A stretch of DNA of 11,083 bases from DAOTVS01 sp034436375 (GTDB lineage: Bacteria > Chloroflexota > Anaerolineae > SpSt-313). The position numbers and the translations under genes are program-made. The DNA lies in contig DAOTVS010000222.1 in NCBI GenBank assembly GCA_034436375.1, positions 1 through 11,083 of the forward strand. Reading direction: 5' to 3'. Within the stretch, counting starts at the first letter, position 1; each line of letters begins with the position of its first letter. A model generated the notes under the pieces. That model was not told where the DNA came from and made no database searches. It saw nothing but the letters and a program-made list of their open reading frames with translations. This document shows, piece by piece, positions 7,102-11,083 of the stretch.

Positions 7102-8130
7102 ATGGACGCATCACGCTTGGCAGAGCTCACCGCCCGTTTTGCTTCGTTGCGCGTGCTGGTGGTGGGTGACTTTTTTCTGGACAAATACCTCATTCTCGAG
7201 CGTGCACAGAGCGAGATCTCGATCGAGACGGGGCTGGAGGCGTACCAGGTGACGGTGGTGCGCACCTCGCCCGGCGCGGCGGGCACTGTCGTCGCCAACC
7301 TGCGCGCGTTGGGGGCGAACGTCAAGGTGCTTGGCGCTATTGGCGATACGGGCGAAGGGTACGAGCTGCAGCGCGACTTTGCCATGATGGATGTCGACCA
7401 GTCGCTCCTCATCGTGCGGCCCGACCTCTTTACCCCTACCTACACCAAGCCCATGATGGTCGAGCCCGATGGCACGGTGCATGAGCTCAACCGACTGGAC
7501 ATCAAAAACCGCACGCCTCTGCCAGCGGAGGAGGAAGCTCTGCTCATCGCGCGCCTCCGCCATGCCGCGCCCGAGGCCGATGCGGTCATCATCTCTGAAT
7601 ACGTCCAGGCCGCCAACTGTGGCGCCATTACCGACCGCATGCGCGCCGAGGTCGCCGCCCTGGGCCGGGCCTACCCGGATAAGGTCATCACTGCTGACTC
7701 ACGCACCCGCATCGGCCTCTATCGGCATGTGATCATCAAGAGCAACCTGGCTGAGGCCTGGCGTACCTTCCATGATGAAGAGCCGCCGGATTCCGCGCCC
7801 ATAGAAGAGCTGGCCCGTGCCGGGCAAGAGATGGCGCGCCGCAACGCAAAGCCCGTCTTTATCACTCTGGGGCCAGAGGGCATGCTCGTCTGCACTGCGG
7901 ATCACAGCACCCACGTGCCCACCGTGCGCGAGACGGGCCCCATCGATACTGTTGGTGCCGGGGATTCCTCACTGGCTGGCCTCACCCTGGCCCTCGCCGC
8001 CGGGGCCACACTCGAAGAGGCGGCCCTCGTCGGCAACCTGGCCGCTGCCGTCACCATCCGCAAGCTCGGCACCACCGGCACCGCGAACCCGGCGGAGTTG
8101 CTAGAGAGGTTCGCGCACTTGAATTCGTAG
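7102..8130 (+). CDS. PfkB-family sugar kinase, RfaE domain I-like
   Basis: This 342-residue protein is a ribokinase/PfkB-fold kinase that would use ATP to phosphorylate a sugar or sugar phosphate in the cytoplasm. It resembles the kinase half of RfaE/HldE (heptose-7-phosphate kinase): VVGDFFLDKYL at 20-30, PGAAGTVVANLRALGA at 57-72, the ATP-site TLGPEG at 255-260, and DTVGAGDS at 282-289 with catalytic base D288. The nucleotidyltransferase half of bifunctional HldE is absent, so this is a kinase only. GGAGG at 7093-7097 sets the start. It follows the GSU2085-like gene 6 and precedes the alpha-mannosidase. A heptose-phosphate kinase, a fructokinase-like enzyme or a kinase for a breakdown product of the glycosidases are all possible; kinase activity is well supported and substrate is not. 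Confidence 0.87.
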   Translation: MDASRLAELTARFASLRVLVVGDFFLDKYLILERAQSEISIETGLEAYQVTVVRTSPGAAGTVVANLRALGANVKVLGAIGDTGEGYELQRDFAMMDVDQSLLIVRPDLFTPTYTKPMMVEPDGTVHELNRLDIKNRTPLPAEEEALLIARLRHAAPEADAVIISEYVQAANCGAITDRMRAEVAALGRAYPDKVITADSRTRIGLYRHVIIKSNLAEAWRTFHDEEPPDSAPIEELARAGQEMARRNAKPVFITLGPEGMLVCTADHSTHVPTVRETGPIDTVGAGDSSLAGLTLALAAGATLEEAALVGNLAAAVTIRKLGTTGTANPAELLERFAHLNS

Positions 8131-8193
8131 GCACTGAGGGAGGAGAGCATTCTGACCATGCACCAGTGTGCCGGCAGCCTGTTGGAATAGATT

Positions 8194-8198
8194 GGAGG
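8194..8198 (+). promoter_or_regulatory. Ribosome binding site favouring the second ATG of the alpha-mannosidase
   Basis: GGAGG ends only one base before the ATG at 8200, too close for initiation, but is 7 bases upstream of the in-frame ATG at 8206, a normal spacing. The start is therefore placed at 8206. Confidence 0.7.
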
Positions 8199-8205
8199 AA
8201 TGCCC

Positions 8206-10968
8206 ATGCCCTGCCAACCCAGGGAAGTACATCTGATCTCTCACGCCCATTGGGACCGCGAATGGTATCAGCCCTTCCAGGGCTTCCGCCGCCGCCTGGT
8301 CGGTACGATCGATGACGTGCTGCGCATCCTGGAGACTGACCCTGCTTACGCCTATTTCTGGCTCGACGGCCAGACCATCGTGCTGGAAGATTACCTGGAG
8401 ATCCGCCCCGAGAATGAGCCTCGCCTGCGCAGGCTGATCGCCGCTGGTAAGATCGGCGTCGGCCCCTGGTATTGCCAGCCCGATGAGGCCCTGGTCAGCG
8501 GCGAGGCCCTGGTCCGCAACCTGCTCAAGGGGCACCGCATCGCCGCTTCGTATGGACACGCCGTGCCCAAGATCGGCTATGTGCCCGACATTTTTGGCCA
8601 CACGTCGCAGCTGCCGCAGATTTTCGCCGGGTTCGGCATCGACAATGCCTTCCTCTGGCGCGGTGTGGCCTGCGATGGGTTCCCCACCGAAATGGCCTGG
8701 GAGGGCGCCGACGGGACGCACGTGCTCGTGGTGCGCTTTAACGAAAAATGGGGCTATAGCGACTGGATGCTCGAGGTGCGCCGCCGCTTCCTGGGCAAGG
8801 ATGCGGACCCCGACGCACTGGTCGAGGCCACCCGGGACTTTCTGGACTACAAGGCCGCCCGCGCCACCACGCCTGTGATTCTGGGCATGGATGGCTGCGA
8901 CCATACCGAGCCCGACCCACGCTTGCCGCAGTGGCTCGCCCTGCTGCGCCAGCGCTTCCCGGGCATCGAGTTTATCCACTCCAGCCCCGAGCGCTACCTG
9001 GAGCGCCTGCGCCAGGTGATGCGCAAGCGGGTCCCCACACAGGTCTCGACGGAAACCCAGCCGCTAGAGGAATCGGCATCGCCCCACGTCGAGACCCGTG
9101 TGGGAGCCCGCAAGCCGCAGATGCTGCACGGCGAGCTGCGCCTGCCCGCCAAGGATCTGCAGGCGGGCGACTGGCTGCTCAACGGCGTGCTCTCGTCACG
9201 CATTCACCTCAAGCAGCAGAACGAGCTCTGCCAGACGCTGCTCGAGCGTTGGGCCGAGCCCACGGCGACCCTTGCCGCCATCTATGCGGGTGCGCCCTAC
9301 CCGGCCGGCTTTCTGCGCACCGCCTGGCGCTTCCTGTTGCAGAATCACCCGCACGACTCGATCTGCGGCTGCTCCATCGATCAGGTGCACAAGGACATGG
9401 TCTATCGCTTTGACCAGGCCGCCCTCATCGCCGATGAGGCAACTGGTGAGGCCGTTTCCGCCCTCACCGCGGGCATCGGCGTAGCCGAGGGGACCCCGGG
9501 TGAGAACCTGCTCGTGCTCTTCAACCCCAGCCCCATCCCCATCGAGCGTACCGTGCTGGTGGACCTGGAGCTGCCCTTCGTGCCCGCCGCTCCCGCGCAG
9601 GCCCTGCAGGACCCCAACCGTTGCTTTGTCGCCGTCTATGACGCCGAGGGTAAGGCCGTGCCCACACAGCTCTGCGCCATCAGCCGGCACGAGCCGCGCT
9701 GGTCGCGCCAGCGCTCTGGCACGCCCGAGGGCCATTTTGTGGACCGCCTGACGGTGGCCCTGCGCGTGCAGGCGCCGGCCTGCGGCTATGCCTCCTACAC
9801 CTACGGGCGCCGGCCCGAGCCGCACCGCGCCCTCGGCAGCATGGCGGCCGGCCCCGCCGTCTGGGAGGGCCGCTTCCTGCGCTTGAGCGTGAACGCCAAC
9901 GGCTCGGTCAACCTGTTGGACAAGCAGACCGGCGCCGAGTATCGGGAGCTACTCACCTGGGAGGACGTGGGCGACATCGGCGACGGCTGGAACCACTATT
10001 CCCCTGTGCACGATCGCCGGGTCACAAGCGCTGCTGCGGCCGCCACGGTCAGCGAGGAATATGGGGGGCCGCTGTTCACCCGCCTGCGCATCGACTGCAC
10101 CCTGCGCGTACCCGCTGCAGCAGCGCCTGACGGCCTGGCCCGCAGCCAGGAGGAGGTCGGGCTGCCCATCACGGCCTGGCTCGATTTCCCCTACGACGCT
10201 CGCCGCATCGACATCCGTGTGCATGTGGAGAATACAGCCCGCGACCATGCCTTGCGCGCCCTCTTCCCCAGCGGCCGCAGCGCCGATCGCTTTTACACCG
10301 ACGCCGCCTTTGATCTGGTCGAGCGCCCAGTGCACCGGCCCGATTTCAGCGGCTACAATGAGACCACCGACGAGATGATCCCGCAGCAGTCTTTCGTGGC
10401 CGTGCATGACGAGCGGGGAGGGCTCTGCGTCATGAGCCGCGGGCTGCCCGCCGTCAACGTGCGGCCCGACCCGCTGCGCACGATCGCCCTCAACCTGCTG
10501 CGGGGTTTTGCCAAGACGGTGATGCGGCAGGGCGAAGAGGGCGGCCAGGTTCTGGGGCCCCACGATTTTTCGCTCAGCCTGCTCCCCTACCGGCCCGAGC
10601 CCGGCTGGGACGCATCCCTTTGCCAGCAGGCGGCCGCCTTCCGCACCGGCCTGCGCACGCACCTGGGCGTCGCCCGGCCCGGCGAGCTGGCGCGCGCGGC
10701 CAGCTTGCTGAGCATCGAGCCGGCGGCCCTGCAGCTCAGCGCCCTCAAAGCGGCCGAGGATGAGGAGGGCGCCTATATCCTCCGCCTTTACAACCCTACA
10801 GAAGGCGCTGTGGAGGGCCAGGTGCGCTTCCAGCGCCCGCCCCGCGAGTGCCGGCTGGCCAACCTGAACGAGGAGCCGGGGCGCGCGCTGCCCATCGACG
10901 CCGGCGGCGCCATCCCCGTTCAGGCCGGCCCTAAGAAGATCGTGACCTTGCTCCTCCGCTTCCATTAG
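8206..10968 (+). CDS. GH38 alpha-mannosidase (bacterial MngB/SpGH38-like)
   Basis: This 920-residue cytoplasmic retaining, zinc-dependent alpha-mannosidase has no signal peptide. HAHWDREW at 13-20 gives zinc ligands H15 and D17. GYVPDIFGH (124-132) gives D128, the nucleophile and zinc ligand. NHPHDSICG (380-388) gives H383, the last zinc ligand. Beta-sandwich domains follow to the C-terminus. The length agrees with bacterial GH38 enzymes such as MngB (mannosylglycerate hydrolase) and the streptococcal alpha-1,3-mannosidase; the true substrate could be N-glycan fragments, mannosylglycerate or other mannosides. Residues of about 275-303 have no counterpart in the family as I know it and are encoded by an 85-base palindrome (see the separate entry). 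They lie between the catalytic barrel and the helical linker, away from the four zinc or nucleophile residues, so activity may survive. This is the last gene in the window. Confidence 0.9.
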   Translation: MPCQPREVHLISHAHWDREWYQPFQGFRRRLVGTIDDVLRILETDPAYAYFWLDGQTIVLEDYLEIRPENEPRLRRLIAAGKIGVGPWYCQPDEALVSGEALVRNLLKGHRIAASYGHAVPKIGYVPDIFGHTSQLPQIFAGFGIDNAFLWRGVACDGFPTEMAWEGADGTHVLVVRFNEKWGYSDWMLEVRRRFLGKDADPDALVEATRDFLDYKAARATTPVILGMDGCDHTEPDPRLPQWLALLRQRFPGIEFIHSSPERYLERLRQVMRKRVPTQVSTETQPLEESASPHVETRVGARKPQMLHGELRLPAKDLQAGDWLLNGVLSSRIHLKQQNELCQTLLERWAEPTATLAAIYAGAPYPAGFLRTAWRFLLQNHPHDSICGCSIDQVHKDMVYRFDQAALIADEATGEAVSALTAGIGVAEGTPGENLLVLFNPSPIPIERTVLVDLELPFVPAAPAQALQDPNRCFVAVYDAEGKAVPTQLCAISRHEPRWSRQRSGTPEGHFVDRLTVALRVQAPACGYASYTYGRRPEPHRALGSMAAGPAVWEGRFLRLSVNANGSVNLLDKQTGAEYRELLTWEDVGDIGDGWNHYSPVHDRRVTSAAAAATVSEEYGGPLFTRLRIDCTLRVPAAAAPDGLARSQEEVGLPITAWLDFPYDARRIDIRVHVENTARDHALRALFPSGRSADRFYTDAAFDLVERPVHRPDFSGYNETTDEMIPQQSFVAVHDERGGLCVMSRGLPAVNVRPDPLRTIALNLLRGFAKTVMRQGEEGGQVLGPHDFSLSLLPYRPEPGWDASLCQQAAAFRTGLRTHLGVARPGELARAASLLSIEPAALQLSALKAAEDEEGAYILRLYNPTEGAVEGQVRFQRPPRECRLANLNEEPGRALPIDAGGAIPVQAGPKKIVTLLLRFH
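9027..9111. repeat. In-frame palindromic element inside the GH38 gene
   Basis: Bases 9027-9051 and 9087-9111 are 25-base inverted repeats matching at 22 positions (cores GGTCTCGACG and CGTCGAGACC), around a 35-base middle that itself contains GCCG (9060-9063) and CGGC (9074-9077). In RNA one mismatch becomes a G-U pair, so 23 of 25 positions can pair. It is translated in the GH38 frame as about residues 275-302, a hydrophilic stretch (VSTETQPLEESASPHVETR is 280-298) unlike the rest of the protein. There is no stop or frameshift. The structure is comparable to the Rickettsia palindromic elements that insert in frame in genes; a relation to those is not claimed. Confidence 0.75.
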
Positions 10969-10975
10969 GCTGGCG

Positions 10976-11029
10976 GCCGGGATCAGCGCTGCGCATGAAC
11001 CCGGCGTGACCCCTTATTGTGGAGGGGGT
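10976..11029. other. Hairpins downstream of the alpha-mannosidase, possible transcript end
   Basis: GCCGGG (10976-10981) pairs with CCCGGC (11000-11005) around an 18-base loop, and ACCCC (11009-11013) pairs with GGGGT (11025-11029). They start 8 bases after the stop codon. No T-tract follows, so a factor-independent terminator is not shown. They may protect the 3' end of the transcript. Confidence 0.35.
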
Positions 11030-11035
11030 GTTGGC

Positions 11036-11083
11036 GCCTTGGCGATGCCGGATGCACCGCGGTGCATCCGGCATCGCCAAGGC
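11036..11083. repeat. Perfect 48-base palindrome at the right edge
   Basis: Bases 11036-11083 read the same on both strands, centred on CCGCGG (11057-11062) with no loop. Each arm contains GATGCCGGATGCACC. Because it touches the last base, it may extend further. It could be a palindromic intergenic repeat, a hairpin after the last gene, or a fold-back assembly artefact at a contig end. Confidence 0.85.

Noticed and set aside
8158..8190. Ten-codon open frame (MHQCAGSLLE) ahead of the alpha-mannosidase, with AGGAG at 8141-8145
   Set aside because: Spacing of 12 bases is long, there is no run of regulatory codons and no hairpin pair to make it a leader peptide. It is probably chance.
8200..8205. 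ATG at 8200 as the start of the alpha-mannosidase
   Set aside because: It lies one base after GGAGG; the ATG at 8206 has normal spacing.

Overview
The window is about 11 kb of GC-rich DNA with eight genes, all on the + strand. Every gene from the second onward has a purine-rich ribosome binding site. The codon usage, the strong Shine-Dalgarno motifs and the short ATTACG-type repeats in the spacers suggest a free-living, probably environmental bacterium. I lean towards Chloroflexota, but that is an impression from gene style and repeat type, not a measured assignment. The first gene is cut by the left edge. A perfect palindrome lies on the right edge, so the window may be a whole assembly contig.

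Layout: (1) the end of a hydroxypyruvate-isomerase-like TIM-barrel enzyme (to 278); (2) a nucleotidyltransferase closely resembling the LinB/Lnu(B) lincosamide-inactivating family (302-1114); (3) a GH35-like beta-galactosidase (1415-3580); (4) a uroporphyrinogen-decarboxylase-fold protein of the MtaA/CmuA-like group (3622-4857); (5) a HAD-superfamily phosphatase starting at TTG (4993-5820); (6) a conserved protein of unknown function resembling the bacterial 'deoxyhypusine synthase-like' (GSU2085-type) family (5962-6957); (7) a PfkB/RfaE-domain-I-type sugar kinase (7102-8130); (8) a GH38 alpha-mannosidase (8206-10968).

Taken together the genes look like a cytoplasmic carbohydrate-use cluster. 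GH35 and GH38 enzymes without signal peptides would trim imported beta-galactosides and alpha-mannosides. The kinase, the HAD phosphatase, the unknown protein and the isomerase would process the released sugar or a derivative. No transporter or regulator is inside the window. The antibiotic-nucleotidyltransferase-like gene does not fit this theme.

The most unusual content is in the non-coding and inserted DNA. Four spacers (after genes 2, 4, 5 and 6) are each filled by an element whose two ends are short tandem repeats in inverted orientation. The upstream stop codon lies inside or beside the left arm, and the right arm ends just before the next ribosome binding site. A fifth boundary (gene 3 to gene 4) has a different, 10-base tandem repeat that also contains the stop codon. 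Inside the GH38 gene, an 85-base imperfect palindrome adds an extra segment of roughly 25-30 residues in frame, comparable to the protein-coding palindromic elements of Rickettsia. A perfect 48-base palindrome closes the window.
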